NCBI GenBank assembly: GCA_031800475.1
Contig: DAPKRQ010000263.1
Location: 1 to 64,000, forward strand
DNA length: 64,000 bases
Source: Kuafuiihalomonas phototrophica
GTDB lineage: Bacteria; Myxococcota; Kuafuiibacteriia; Kuafuiibacteriales; Kuafuiibacteriaceae
Reading direction: 5' to 3'
Shown here: positions 8,875 through 18,032 of the stretch, in pieces
How the letters are laid out: every line of letters starts with the position of its first letter
How positions within the stretch are numbered: position 1 is the stretch's first letter
Translations under genes and position numbers: made by a program
The notes under the pieces: generated by a model
Told to the model about the DNA's origin: nothing
Seen by the model: the letters and a program-made list of their open reading frames with translations, nothing else
The model's database searches: none

Positions 8875-10140
8875 ATGAATCCGCGGGCCCGGGACTCCGT
8901 CGACCGAGGCCTGGCCCGGCGCCTGGATACGGCCGCGGCGGTGGCCGTGGTGCTGCGGTTGCTGCACCTGTGGGCGGTGCCGGTCACCGTCGAGCGCGAC
9001 GCGGCGGGGTACTGGCGCCTGGCGAGCGCACTGTTGGCGGGGGAAGGTCTTTCGTTCGACGGAGAGCCGACGGCCCTGCGCTTGCCCGGCTACCCGGCGT
9101 TCGTGGCGGCGGTCCGGGCGGGGGCGGGGGACCACCCGGAGGCGGTGGTGGCGGTGCAAGCCCTGCTGGCGGGCCTCAACGTGGTGCTCGTGGGGCAACT
9201 CGCCCACCGCTGGGCGGGCGCCCGAAGGCCGGCAGTGGCCGCCCTGGCCGCCTGGGCCTGGGCCCTCTACCCCTACGGCTTCGTCTACAGCCACCGGCTG
9301 ATCACCGAGGTCCCATCCACCACCCTGCTGCTGGCCATGGCCTGGGCGGCTTCGAGCCCGTCCCGCTGGCGCGGCGCCGGCGTGGGCGCCTTCGCCGCCG
9401 CCCTGGTGTACGTGAAGCCGAGCTTTCTTCTCTTCTTGCCCTGCCACTTCGTCTACGCCGCGCTCCGAAACCCCCGGCGCCGCTCGCTGGCGGCCACGGC
9501 GGCCGTATCGCTGGCGGTGTTCGCGGTGCTCTACGCCCCGTGGCCCGTTCGAAATCAGTACGTCTTGGGAGAGCCTGTCTTGGGAGCCACGAACTTCGGC
9601 CAGTCGATGTTCAATGGAATCTACGGCTTCGGAACACTGGGACACCCATGGGACTACGATGCGGTAGAGTTCGGTCCGAATGGCGCCAGCCCCGAAGAGG
9701 TCGCGCGGAGAGAGGCGCTCTTGAAGGGAATCCAAGACCTCGGCGAGCTCGAACGAAACCGCGCTCTGACCCGGGTGTCGTTCCAGCTCATCCGGGACGA
9801 CCCGCTACACTTCGCGCGAAACGCGTTTCTGACCATCCCTCGCCTGTGGCTTCGATTTCCGTGGGAGTGGCCGCCGACCCTGCGGGGTCTGGCCCTGAGC
9901 GCCATGCAGGCGGTCTACATGACCGCGGCGATTCTCGGGGTACTCGCTTGGCGGCGCCATCGCCAGCGCACCGGCGAAGCGGTCCGGCTGTCGATCTTCA
10001 TCGAGGCGGTCGTGATCTACACCATCGGCGTCCATCTTCCGACCACGCCGGTGGTGCGCTATTCCTATCCCGCCATGGCCTTGCTGTGCGTGTGCGTCGG
10101 TCAGTTGGTTGCTCGGTTCGGTCGGAGCGAACAGCCGTGA
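8875..10140 (+). CDS. Membrane glycosyltransferase, GT39/ArnT-like
   Basis: A 421-residue polytopic membrane protein with about 9-10 hydrophobic segments. Near the N-terminus the first periplasmic loop has VERDAAGYWRLASALLAGEG, then LRLPGYPAFVA. This is the arrangement of lipid-linked-sugar glycosyltransferases of the GT39/ArnT/PMT superfamily, where the acidic residue in this loop is catalytic. It would transfer a sugar from a polyprenyl-phosphate donor at the outer face of the inner membrane. I chose the ATG at 8875; the upstream open frame is basic and low in hydrophobic residues. The stop overlaps the GTG start of the next gene, a GT2 enzyme that probably makes its lipid-linked donor. Confidence 0.75.
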   Translation: MNPRARDSVDRGLARRLDTAAAVAVVLRLLHLWAVPVTVERDAAGYWRLASALLAGEGLSFDGEPTALRLPGYPAFVAAVRAGAGDHPEAVVAVQALLAGLNVVLVGQLAHRWAGARRPAVAALAAWAWALYPYGFVYSHRLITEVPSTTLLLAMAWAASSPSRWRGAGVGAFAAALVYVKPSFLLFLPCHFVYAALRNPRRRSLAATAAVSLAVFAVLYAPWPVRNQYVLGEPVLGATNFGQSMFNGIYGFGTLGHPWDYDAVEFGPNGASPEEVARREALLKGIQDLGELERNRALTRVSFQLIRDDPLHFARNAFLTIPRLWLRFPWEWPPTLRGLALSAMQAVYMTAAILGVLAWRRHRQRTGEAVRLSIFIEAVVIYTIGVHLPTTPVVRYSYPAMALLCVCVGQLVARFGRSEQP

Positions 10141-11195
10141 CCGACGGACCGACGTTCGTGCGGGTCGCCGTCCTGGTCCCCTGCCGAAACGAAGCCCCTA
10201 CCGTCGCCCAGGTGATCCGGGACTTCAGGGCAGCCCTTCCCGGGGCTACGATCTACGTCTTCGACAACCGTTCCACCGACGATACGGCGGCGGTGGCACG
10301 GGCAGCTGGCGCGGTCGTCAAACGGGAAGAGCATCCGGGCAAGGGCGCCACGGTACGCCGCATGTTCGCGGACGTGGAGGCCGACGCATACGTGCTGGTG
10401 GACGGCGATGGCACCTACGCGGCAGACCGGGCGCCGGCGCTGATCGAGCGACTCGTTCGCGAAGACCTGGACATGGTCACTGCAGTTCGAAACGCCGTAG
10501 AAAGGGGCGCGTACCGGCTGGGACACCGGTTCGGAAACGCATTTTTGACTGGGCTCGTGGCTCGTCTGTTCGGGGTTCGGCTGTCCGACATGCTGTCGGG
10601 CTATCGGGTCTTCTCTCGACGATTCGTCAAGTCGTACCCGGCGTTGGCCACCGGGTTCGAGATCGAGACCGAGCTGACGATCCACGCCTTGGCTCTGGGG
10701 CTTCCGATCGGCGAGGTTTCCACGCCCTATCGGGAGCGTCCGGCCGGCTCGACCAGCAAGCTGCATGCGGTCAAAGACGGCATTCGGATCTTGTGGACGA
10801 TCTCGGCCCTCACCCGCAGGGAGCGCCCCGTGGCCTTCTTCGGCACCCTGGGCTCGGCAGCCATCGTGGCCGCGCTGATCTTGGCGTATCCGCTCTTCGT
10901 GACCTACTTGGAAACCGGTCTCGTACCCCGCTTTCCCACCGCGATCCTGTGCACGGGCCTCGTTCTGCTCGGTGGCGCGTCCTACGCCAGCGGCATCGTT
11001 TTGAGCGCGGTCACCCGCTCGGCCCTCGAAGTCCGACGCCTGGCCTACCTGCAGCAGCCCGGGCCCTGTCGGGTCGAGGCTCCGGGTGAGGGGGCAGACG
11101 GCGGGGCTTTTCGCGTCCCGAGCGCCGATGCGAAGCGAGAAGATCCGGCCGCGCCGCTTGCGGCCGAAGGCTCCGGATCTCGCGGCGCGGACTGA
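10137..11195 (+). CDS. GT2-family glycosyltransferase (polyprenyl-phosphate sugar synthase type)
   Basis: A 352-residue protein from GTG (10137-10139), overlapping the previous stop as GTGA. Residues ~1-210 form a GT-A domain: VAVLVPCRNEAPTVAQVI, DNRSTDDT, VDGDGTY (DxD-type metal site) and LSGYRVFSRR. Two C-terminal hydrophobic helices (about 240-300) anchor it, as in DPM1/ArnC-like enzymes that attach a sugar to polyprenyl phosphate. Coupling to the GT39-like gene fits a two-step pathway: donor synthesis, then transfer outside the membrane. The acceptor is unknown. The last ~45 residues are low-complexity. Confidence 0.85.
   Translation: MTDGPTFVRVAVLVPCRNEAPTVAQVIRDFRAALPGATIYVFDNRSTDDTAAVARAAGAVVKREEHPGKGATVRRMFADVEADAYVLVDGDGTYAADRAPALIERLVREDLDMVTAVRNAVERGAYRLGHRFGNAFLTGLVARLFGVRLSDMLSGYRVFSRRFVKSYPALATGFEIETELTIHALALGLPIGEVSTPYRERPAGSTSKLHAVKDGIRILWTISALTRRERPVAFFGTLGSAAIVAALILAYPLFVTYLETGLVPRFPTAILCTGLVLLGGASYASGIVLSAVTRSALEVRRLAYLQQPGPCRVEAPGEGADGGAFRVPSADAKREDPAAPLAAEGSGSRGAD
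11141..11180. repeat. Nested inverted repeat at the end of the GT2 gene
   Basis: Outer arms AGATCCGG (11141-11148) and CCGGATCT (11173-11180) enclose a further inverted pair CGGCCGC/GCGGCCG. Together they could form a long GC-rich hairpin just before the stop codon at 11193-11195. The gene is followed by a convergent gene, so transcription ending or mRNA protection is plausible. There is no T-tract. Confidence 0.45.
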
Positions 11196-11241
11196 AGGCG
11201 ACCCGGTTTCGGTCAGTCGAGCTTTCGCGGCAGGAGACGCT

Positions 11242-11502
11242 TCAGGCCCGCAGGTTCTCGAGCATGGCGGATATCGTGTCGTGGTGGGCCTTCGACAGGT
11301 TGGACAGGGCCAGGTATGCGGTGTGGCGAGAGCGGACCGCGTCCTGCAGTTCGAGCAAGTTCCGGGTGCTCGGGTTCCTCGAAGCCGCCGAAACGACCCG
11401 GTCCAGCTCCCGATCCAAGTTCTCGAAAGCCTGCCGGACCGTCTCGGGCAGATGATCGGCCGAGACCTCGGGGGCTGTCGCGTTCTTGGGCGTCGCCTTC
11501 AC
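11242..11502 (-). CDS. sctF: Probable type III secretion needle protein (SctF-like)
   Basis: An 86-residue protein starting at GTG (11502), overlapping the preceding stop as GTGA. It has two helical halves joined by RNPSTRNLLELQ (residues 42-53). Needle subunits (YscF, PrgI, MxiH; ~80-87 residues) are helical hairpins with a P-x-N/D-P turn followed by xLLxxLQ, and end in a helix of this kind (here ISAMLENL). Length, turn and LLxLQ pattern all fit. A short helical secreted substrate of another kind is the alternative. It is the last gene of a minus-strand operon with two unrecognised genes and lies about 2.7 kb from sctX-Y-V. Confidence 0.6.
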   Translation of the reverse strand: MKATPKNATAPEVSADHLPETVRQAFENLDRELDRVVSAASRNPSTRNLLELQDAVRSRHTAYLALSNLSKAHHDTISAMLENLRA

Positions 11503-12902
11503 GATGCGGGCTCCCACAGGTCCAGCTCCCGCAGAGCCGGATCCTCCCAGAGTGCCTCGCTCAGGTTCAGCTGGTTGAGCGCCTGAAAGTAAGCTTGCAC
11601 CTGATCCGCTTCGTCGGAGCTCAGGCCGAGCAACTCGGGCTGCATTTCCTTCCACACCCCGAACAATCTTCGCATCAAGCGATCGGCCTGCTTTTGGGCG
11701 TCACCGTGCACGTCCAGGTCCATGGACCGAAGGCGGTCCCTGAGGTCCTCGAGGGTCCGGCCGAGAGCAGCCCGGACCGACAGGGCACTGGTCTGGGTGC
11801 GAAGCTCCCCTTGGCTTCGGGCCTCTTCGCTTCCGATCTGGTCGAAGTACAGGCCCTCGTCGAGCTCCGAAGCCAGGTGGACCAGCTGACTGAAGCTGTA
11901 GCTGCTCTCCCCCATCCGCAGCTTGGCCCAGATCGCCTGGTTCCACGTACCGTCGCCCCGCTGCATCTGTTCGGCCTGACCCTGCATCCAGATCTCGAGG
12001 TTTTCGAATCGACCGTAGGCCTCGGCCAGCTCGCCAAGCTGGCCGCTCGATCCCCCGGCCGCCGCGGCCGACGCGAAGATCTGGTTCACGCGGACCAGCC
12101 CGTCCCGAAAGGCCTCGGCCATCAGACCCGCCATTTGGGCGTGGTACCGCGGCCAATCGACCTGCTCCTTCGGCACTAGGTCGAGCAGCCCGATGGACTC
12201 CCACGCCGCCTCGATGGCCCGAACCCGTTCCTCGACCAGGGCGTCCACCGCGTCGGGATCGAGCCCGAAGCCGAACACCCGATCCCAGGCGTTCTTCGGC
12301 ACGCCGACCCATACGCCGGTCTCTCGACCGAATGCCTCCCAGGAAGGGCTGCCCATCTCGAAGGGGTTGCCGTGGGCGTTGGCGGCCAGCTCCGCCAGGG
12401 ATTCGGCTTCGATCACCCCGTGGCCCGGATCGAGCTCGAGCTGATCTTCCGGGTCCAACTCGGTCCACCAATCGGGCACGCCGCTGCCGCCAGCCGCCTG
12501 GGCGAGAAGCGACGCCGTCGATCGATCCAGGGCGGTCACCACCTCCCGGTCGCTTCGCTGAGCCGAGGCCTCTTCGGCCATGAAGGCTCGCACCTCGTCC
12601 CACAGCCGTTGGATCAGGTCGGAAGCCGAGGCGCCGGAAGCCGAACCCCACGACCCGGCCCCCACCGGTCGGGCCGTCGGGTTCGAGGCCGGACGCACTG
12701 GGTCTCGCGATGGCGCCGAGCCGCCACGTGCTCGGCCGGCCCCCAAGGTTGTTCCCCACCGCCATCCGCGCGCCGCGGACACGACCCGATCGGTGCCGAA
12801 ACCGGGGGCGAATCCAGGGCCGCCTGCGCCCCGCCCGGGAGAATCGAAGGGCGCGGGCCGGGCCGCGCCCGCGAACAGCCGAGGTCGTAGCTCTCCGAGC
12901 AT
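11499..12902 (-). CDS. Unrecognised 467-residue protein of the needle-gene operon
   Basis: I do not recognise the family. The first ~90 residues are Gly/Pro/Arg-rich and look disordered, as N-termini of type III substrates often do. Residues ~95-465 are predominantly helical and acidic, with no signal peptide or membrane segment. Distinct stretches are WWTELDPEDQLEL, MGSPSWEAFGRETG and a C-terminal half rich in Glu/Gln/Leu (QALNQLNLSEALWED). It is followed by the SctF-like gene with a 4-base overlap, so it probably belongs to the same machine. It could be a tip protein, gatekeeper (SctW) or large substrate; the sequence does not decide. There is a good AGGGAGGA ribosome site before the ATG at 12902. 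Confidence 0.65.
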   Translation of the reverse strand: MLGELRPRLFAGAARPAPFDSPGRGAGGPGFAPGFGTDRVVSAARGWRWGTTLGAGRARGGSAPSRDPVRPASNPTARPVGAGSWGSASGASASDLIQRLWDEVRAFMAEEASAQRSDREVVTALDRSTASLLAQAAGGSGVPDWWTELDPEDQLELDPGHGVIEAESLAELAANAHGNPFEMGSPSWEAFGRETGVWVGVPKNAWDRVFGFGLDPDAVDALVEERVRAIEAAWESIGLLDLVPKEQVDWPRYHAQMAGLMAEAFRDGLVRVNQIFASAAAAGGSSGQLGELAEAYGRFENLEIWMQGQAEQMQRGDGTWNQAIWAKLRMGESSYSFSQLVHLASELDEGLYFDQIGSEEARSQGELRTQTSALSVRAALGRTLEDLRDRLRSMDLDVHGDAQKQADRLMRRLFGVWKEMQPELLGLSSDEADQVQAYFQALNQLNLSEALWEDPALRELDLWEPAS

Positions 12903-12927
12903 GATCTGTTCCTCCCTTCAGCTCGCC

Positions 12928-13863
12928 TCAAGCGATGGACTCGGCCGCGCGACGACGCTGCTCGTGCTCGTCTTCGAGGATCGCTTGAAACGCGGCAATC
13001 AAGCTGCTCACGTTCTTGAGCTCGGCCTCCATGACCATCAGACTCTCCTGGGACAGGTCCTGTCCCGTCCGCAGTGAATCCATCATCAGCTCCCGGGTGG
13101 CCTCGAGCTGCCCGACGATCCGAAGGGCCCGATCCACCAGGCGGCTCGAGTGCCGAGGCGGGCCCGCCACCGGTGCACCGTTGTCGGCCGTCGCGGCGGA
13201 CTCCCGAGCCACCATGCGCTGAGGCTGGGCCGCCTCGGCCATGGGGACGAGCCGCGCGAACACCGCTTCGAACCCGGTGTCCGGGGCCTTCGGGTCGAAC
13301 CCGGGAATCTCGTAGATCACGTCCAAGGCCCGCTGGGACGCCACCTGGGTGTCGTTGCGAAGCTGGCTCTCGAGGTCGGGCAAGCTGCGCGCCCGGTCCA
13401 TCTCGCCCACCAAGCGCTCGACGGATGCCTTGGTTTCCGGCGAGAGGCTTCGGACCACGTCCGCCCCCGCTTCCCGCGGGTCCAGCAGCTCCGCCACCGC
13501 CGCCAGCGCCACGCCGCGCTGCACATCCCGGCCGGGGCCGCGCGCCAAAAGCGCCTGCTGCACCAGCTGTTGCACCAACCGGTTCACGCCTTCGGGCCCC
13601 GCCGAGAACAACTCGGCCTCCGAAAGCTGGGAAAGCATCTCCGCCACCCGGACCATGTTTTCGACGGACAAGCTGGCGGGCCGGTCCAGGGCCGCCATCA
13701 CGGCGTCCAGCGTGGGCCGCGGCATCGAAGCCGGGGTCGATCTGGGCCGGGCGCGTTGGACCGTGTCTTTGTCGAGGGTCGGGGACGCGGGACCGAAGGC
13801 CGGACGGCTCGGCCCATCCGTGAGGGGGTTGAAAGTTTTCGGGTTGATCTTGGGCAACATCAT
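12928..13863 (-). CDS. Unrecognised 311-residue helical protein, possible T3SS early substrate
   Basis: The ATG at 13863 follows AGGAG with 7-base spacing; a second ATG follows directly. There is no signal peptide or membrane segment. The N-terminal ~50 residues are Pro/Thr/Arg-rich; the rest is helical. The last ~65 residues form a long amphipathic helix region (LSQESLMVMEAELKNVSSLI). This resembles in style the C-terminal helix of inner-rod/early substrates (SctI), which has a similar LSxExxLxxQxxL pattern, but the protein is about three times longer than SctI. First gene of the operon leading to the 467-residue gene (25-base gap) and the needle-like gene. Function unknown; the T3SS link is from position. 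Confidence 0.65.
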   Translation of the reverse strand: MMLPKINPKTFNPLTDGPSRPAFGPASPTLDKDTVQRARPRSTPASMPRPTLDAVMAALDRPASLSVENMVRVAEMLSQLSEAELFSAGPEGVNRLVQQLVQQALLARGPGRDVQRGVALAAVAELLDPREAGADVVRSLSPETKASVERLVGEMDRARSLPDLESQLRNDTQVASQRALDVIYEIPGFDPKAPDTGFEAVFARLVPMAEAAQPQRMVARESAATADNGAPVAGPPRHSSRLVDRALRIVGQLEATRELMMDSLRTGQDLSQESLMVMEAELKNVSSLIAAFQAILEDEHEQRRRAAESIA

Positions 13864-14096
13864 GGCAGAGCTCCTTTCGTCGGCCCCGGTCCGCCGGAGC
13901 CGGCACGAACCGCCATCGAGCAGAAGCCGTGCCATCGCTCGGCGCTCCCGAGACGGCGCCGGAGCAGGCCGAGGGCCCGTCCGGACCCGTCCGGAGGTCC
14001 GTCCGGGCGTACCGACCCCGGACGGGGCCACGGCGAAATGCAACGCCCGCCGCAGAAGGTCAGCCTGGCGGCACGACGCTTGAATGGACGGGCATC

Positions 14097-15575
14097 ATGC
14101 TGATCGATTTTCTGAAGAACCTGCTGTTCGTTCCGGTGGATGTCTTCGTTCCAGACGAAGCAGCACGGGACGGCATCAAGGCCGGGATGCACGGCGCCTT
14201 CGCGGGCTTGGCCGCCGCCACCGGCGACGCGGCGTCGGCGGGGAAGATGGCGGCGGAGCTCGCAGCCCAACACGGGCTGGCCGCGGCGGAAGAGGCGGTG
14301 GGCGCCGTGGCCAAAGCGGCCGGGGCGGACTCCCGAGAGGTGGACCAGGTGGTGGGCTTCGTGGCCGGCGGCCTGGGCCGAAGCCTCGAGGCCTCGGTGG
14401 AAGTGGCCGCCCTGGAGAGCGCGGTGGGCGTGGGCCTCGGCCTGTCCATCGGGGCCGGGGCGGAAGCCGCATCGGACGGAAAGATTGAAGCCTCCGAAGG
14501 GCTGGCGCAGGGCGCGGGCCTCGCACGGGGGTGGTTTCGGTGGGAGGCGGCGTCTCCGCCGTCGGCGGCTCCGACCGGGCTGACCGAGGCCGGGAGCACC
14601 GCTCGGGCTCCGGCCCCGGGGGCGCCGGGGCGGGCCCGGGCAGCGAAGACCCTCGAAGGGCGAAAAACCGAAGCCGGGGCAGCGCAGGCGATCGACGGGG
14701 CAGGGGAAGCGGTGCGGCTGGATCGGGCACGGACCCTGCGTCCGACGGACGGAGCGCCCCCGGGTGCGGATCCCGGGATCATGGACGCCCGGCCGACCGA
14801 CGGGAGCCAGGTGGGCGCACGGCGGCTGACCGTCGACGGGAAGGCGATCTCCGAGCGAGCCGCGCAGCTCGGCGCAGGCGTGGCCGGCGCCGCCGTATCG
14901 GCCACCGCGCACCCCGAGGACGACCGCGAGGTCGCCCTCCGAGCGGGCTTTGCGTGGGGCATGGACGCAGGAGGGCTCGGCGTTTCCACCGCAGAGGCGG
15001 TCCGGGCTCGCCGGGCGGCCCAACAGGCCGAGGCCCGCGCCCGAGCGGCCCAGCCGAGTCCCGGAGATGCGCCCCTTCGAGCGTCCTCGGCGGACGCCGA
15101 AGCCGCCGAGGCGGTCCACGCCGGTCCCCGGGTCGACGCGGCGACGGCGGCCCACGCCCGAGCGGCCGAAGCTCGACGGGCGGCGGACCACGCGGCCCGA
15201 GAGGTCGAGCGGCGGGTGCTTCAGCTCGGCGCCGGAGCGGGGCTCGCCGCCCTCCGAAGCCTGGACGGACGCTCGGGCGCCGAAGCGATGGCCTGGGGGC
15301 GAGGCTGGACGGGCCGGGCCAGGTCCGCGGCCGAGGGGGTCCGGACCTTGGCGGAACGTCCGGGTGGAGCGGCCGCAGCCCGCGTCCTGGCCGAAGCTGG
15401 CGGCCTGGGCCTGCAGGTCGCGGCGGACGTCTTCGGCGACGCGACGCGGCGGAACGGCCGGAACACACGGACCGCCCACCGGCTGCAGGCCGCCGCGACC
15501 GGGTTCGACCGGGCCGCCGCCGCGGTCTCCGGACCCGAAGCCCTGACCGACCCGTCGTCTGGTTTGGACGAATGA
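14097..15575 (+). CDS. Orphan Ala-rich protein with hydrophobic N-terminal region
   Basis: A 492-residue product from the ATG at 14097, divergent from the operon at 12928-13863. It starts MLIDFLKNLLFVPVDVFVP. Residues ~30-130 are Ala/Gly/Val-rich with several weakly hydrophobic stretches. Residues ~300-390 are rich in Ala, Arg and Glu and look like coiled coil. The composition (about one third Ala) makes homology judgement by eye unsafe. The position next to T3SS-like genes and hydrophobic segments plus coiled coil would suit a translocator or effector, but that is speculation. An antisense frame is also open over much of it; I prefer this strand because of the membrane-like N-terminus. Confidence 0.5.
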   Translation: MLIDFLKNLLFVPVDVFVPDEAARDGIKAGMHGAFAGLAAATGDAASAGKMAAELAAQHGLAAAEEAVGAVAKAAGADSREVDQVVGFVAGGLGRSLEASVEVAALESAVGVGLGLSIGAGAEAASDGKIEASEGLAQGAGLARGWFRWEAASPPSAAPTGLTEAGSTARAPAPGAPGRARAAKTLEGRKTEAGAAQAIDGAGEAVRLDRARTLRPTDGAPPGADPGIMDARPTDGSQVGARRLTVDGKAISERAAQLGAGVAGAAVSATAHPEDDREVALRAGFAWGMDAGGLGVSTAEAVRARRAAQQAEARARAAQPSPGDAPLRASSADAEAAEAVHAGPRVDAATAAHARAAEARRAADHAAREVERRVLQLGAGAGLAALRSLDGRSGAEAMAWGRGWTGRARSAAEGVRTLAERPGGAAAARVLAEAGGLGLQVAADVFGDATRRNGRNTRTAHRLQAAATGFDRAAAAVSGPEALTDPSSGLDE

Positions 15576-15600
15576 CCGGCGGCGCGCTACGACCCCTGGG

Positions 15601-18006
15601 GTGGGCGCGTCCTTCGTCGTGCACGGGCATTTCTACCAGCCCCCGCGAGAGAACCCCTGGACCGAAGAAGTGGATCGCGAGCCCTCCGCGGCTCCCTTTC
15701 ACGACTGGAACCAACGGATCTTCAAGGAATGCTACCGGGCCAATGCCTACGCCCGGATCGTGGACGACCGGGGCCGGGTGGTCCGCATCGTCAACAACTA
15801 CGTCCACATGAGCTTCAACTTCGGCCCCACCCTCCTGCAGTGGATGGAGCGGCACCACCCGATCACCTACGGGCGCATCCTCGAAGCGGACCGGATCAGC
15901 CTGGAGCGTCGGGGCTACGGAAACGCCTTGGCCCAGGCCTACAACCACACGATCCTCCCCCTCGACGCGCCTCGGGACCGCCGCACCCAAATCCGATGGG
16001 GCCTTTCCGACTTCCGAAAGCGCTTCCACCGGCCGGCCGACGGCATGTGGCTGCCCGAAGCCGCCATCAACGCCGAGGTCGTCGACACCTTGATCGAGGA
16101 GGGAGTCGGCTTCGTGGTCCTGAGTCCCCACCAGGCCACCGGATTTCGAAAGCTGGGGGACCCCACGTGGACCCAGGTGGAGCGAGGCGCCATCGACCCG
16201 ACCCGGCCGTACCTGATCCGGCACCGCATCCACCCCGAGCGCACCTTGTCGGTGCTGTTCTACGATGGTCCCAAGAGCCGGGCCGTGGCATTCGAGCGAT
16301 CGATTTCCACCAGCCAGCGCCTGGTCGACAGCCTGATGGACCATGCGCCGAGCCAAGGCTTGGTCGCCCTGGCCACCGACGGAGAAAGCTACGGGCACCA
16401 CACGGTCTTCGGAGACCGGACCCTGGCTCACGCCTTCGAAATGGAAGGCCCCCGGCGTTCGCTCGAATTCACCAACTTCGCGGCATGGCTCGCAGAAAAC
16501 GAGCCGGCCCACGAGGTCTGCTTGTGGAGCGGCGACAACGGTCGGGGCAGTTCCTGGTCGTGTGCCCATGGGGTCGGGCGCTGGATCCGAGATTGCGGAT
16601 GCCAGACCGGGGGGGCTCCGGAGTGGAATCAACGCTGGCGCACCCCACTGCGGGCGGGCCTGGACGCCCTGCGCGAAAAGGCCAGCCAGGTCTTCGAAGA
16701 TCGGGGCTCGGATCTCTTCGAGGACCCTTGGGAAGCCCGGGACGCCTACGTGGAGGTCCTGGGCGCGAGCCCGGTGGCGTTCGAACAGTGGTCTCGAGAT
16801 CGGCAAAAACGGCCATGGACCGACGAAGACGCGGTCACGGCCCGGACCCTGCTCGAAATGCAGCGGCACGCCTTGCTGATGTACACCTCTTGCGCCTGGT
16901 TCTTTCACGACATCTCGGGCATCGAAACGATCCAGATTCTGAAGTATGCGGGACGCTGCATCGACGATCTCGCAGCGCTGGGTGCTCCTTCGTTCGAGCC
17001 GATTCTCTTGGAGCACTTGGCCGAAGCTGAAAGCAACCTTCCAGAGAAGGGAACGGGAGCCGACATCTACCGAAACCACGTTCCCCGATCGCGGGTGACC
17101 GCGGAACGGGTGGTGGGGCACCTGGCAATTTCGAGCGTCATGGACGGTATGCCTTCTGGTGGCTCGTTGGGAGCTTTCGCTTACGAGACCACAGATTTTC
17201 AAAAGACCTCGGTCCCGCCGCTGACCCTGTGCACCGCTCGGGTGAAGCTTCGTTCGGAATCGACGGGTCGGCCGAGTCACTTCGGCTTCGCCGCCCTGCA
17301 CTTCGGCGGTATCGACTTCTATGCCGTGGTCCGCCCGAATCCCCACGTGGAGGCCTTTTCGGCCCGGTCCCGAAAGCTTCACGACCTGATGGACGAAGCG
17401 TCGCTTCCCGTATTGCTGCGGGAGACCTTCGAATCCCTCGGTCCGCGAGAGTATCGGCTCGAGGACCTGCTTCCCGGGGGCGCCGAAAAGCTCGCCAAAG
17501 AAGTCTTCGGGTCGCTGCTGGACCGGTTCTTCGAAGCCTATGCACAGCTGTACCGGGACCACGGTCGCACCATGGAGATGCTGCAAGCCGCCGGCTTCGA
17601 GCTGCCCCGCGAGCTTCGGGCGGCGGCAGAGTTCACGCTGCAGCACCGCTTCGAGGAGGAGATCCGACGCCAGGAAGAGAGCCGGGACCCCCGGGCCTAT
17701 CGCCGGGCCATTCAGATCGCCCAAGAGGTCTCGGATCGGGGCTATCAGATCGATCGCACCAGCTCGAGCAGGGTGTTCGAAGCCATGCTGCATCGGTCGG
17801 TGCAGCAGGCCCTGCGCATGGCCGACGCTGCGTCGGTTCAGACCGTCCAGGAGATCGTCGAACTCATCCAACGACTGGATCTGCAGGTGTCCATCGAGCA
17901 GTCTCAGGAAGCAGTGGTGGAGGCGGTCCGCCGCCGGCGGGTACCGCCCGAGATCCGCGGTCCCCTGGGCGAAGCGCTGTTTATCTCACCGGAAGCGTTC
18001 TCCTGA
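15601..18006 (+). CDS. GH57 family glycosidase with DUF3536
   Basis: An 801-residue protein from GTG at 15601. The N-terminal GH57 barrel starts FVVHGHFYQPPRENPW (the HxxQP region 1), has MWLPEAAIN at about residue 149 (catalytic Glu region) and ATDGESYGHH near residue 259 (acid/base region). GH57 enzymes act on alpha-glucans (amylases, 4-alpha-glucanotransferases, branching enzymes). The C-terminal ~500 residues correspond to the DUF3536 type; members are large and cytoplasmic. No signal peptide is seen. The exact reaction is not known for this subgroup. A second GH57 of another subfamily lies at 41940-43445, so the strain probably stores or remodels glycogen. Confidence 0.85.
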   Translation: MGASFVVHGHFYQPPRENPWTEEVDREPSAAPFHDWNQRIFKECYRANAYARIVDDRGRVVRIVNNYVHMSFNFGPTLLQWMERHHPITYGRILEADRISLERRGYGNALAQAYNHTILPLDAPRDRRTQIRWGLSDFRKRFHRPADGMWLPEAAINAEVVDTLIEEGVGFVVLSPHQATGFRKLGDPTWTQVERGAIDPTRPYLIRHRIHPERTLSVLFYDGPKSRAVAFERSISTSQRLVDSLMDHAPSQGLVALATDGESYGHHTVFGDRTLAHAFEMEGPRRSLEFTNFAAWLAENEPAHEVCLWSGDNGRGSSWSCAHGVGRWIRDCGCQTGGAPEWNQRWRTPLRAGLDALREKASQVFEDRGSDLFEDPWEARDAYVEVLGASPVAFEQWSRDRQKRPWTDEDAVTARTLLEMQRHALLMYTSCAWFFHDISGIETIQILKYAGRCIDDLAALGAPSFEPILLEHLAEAESNLPEKGTGADIYRNHVPRSRVTAERVVGHLAISSVMDGMPSGGSLGAFAYETTDFQKTSVPPLTLCTARVKLRSESTGRPSHFGFAALHFGGIDFYAVVRPNPHVEAFSARSRKLHDLMDEASLPVLLRETFESLGPREYRLEDLLPGGAEKLAKEVFGSLLDRFFEAYAQLYRDHGRTMEMLQAAGFELPRELRAAAEFTLQHRFEEEIRRQEESRDPRAYRRAIQIAQEVSDRGYQIDRTSSSRVFEAMLHRSVQQALRMADAASVQTVQEIVELIQRLDLQVSIEQSQEAVVEAVRRRRVPPEIRGPLGEALFISPEAFS

Positions 18007-18032
18007 CGCCGCACGACTGCTAGTCAGGGGCG

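Noticed and set aside
14779..17871. Very long minus-strand open frame (1,030 residues) antisense to the GH57/DUF3536 gene
   Set aside because: The plus strand encodes a clear GH57 enzyme; the antisense translation has no recognisable motif and is a by-product of high GC content.
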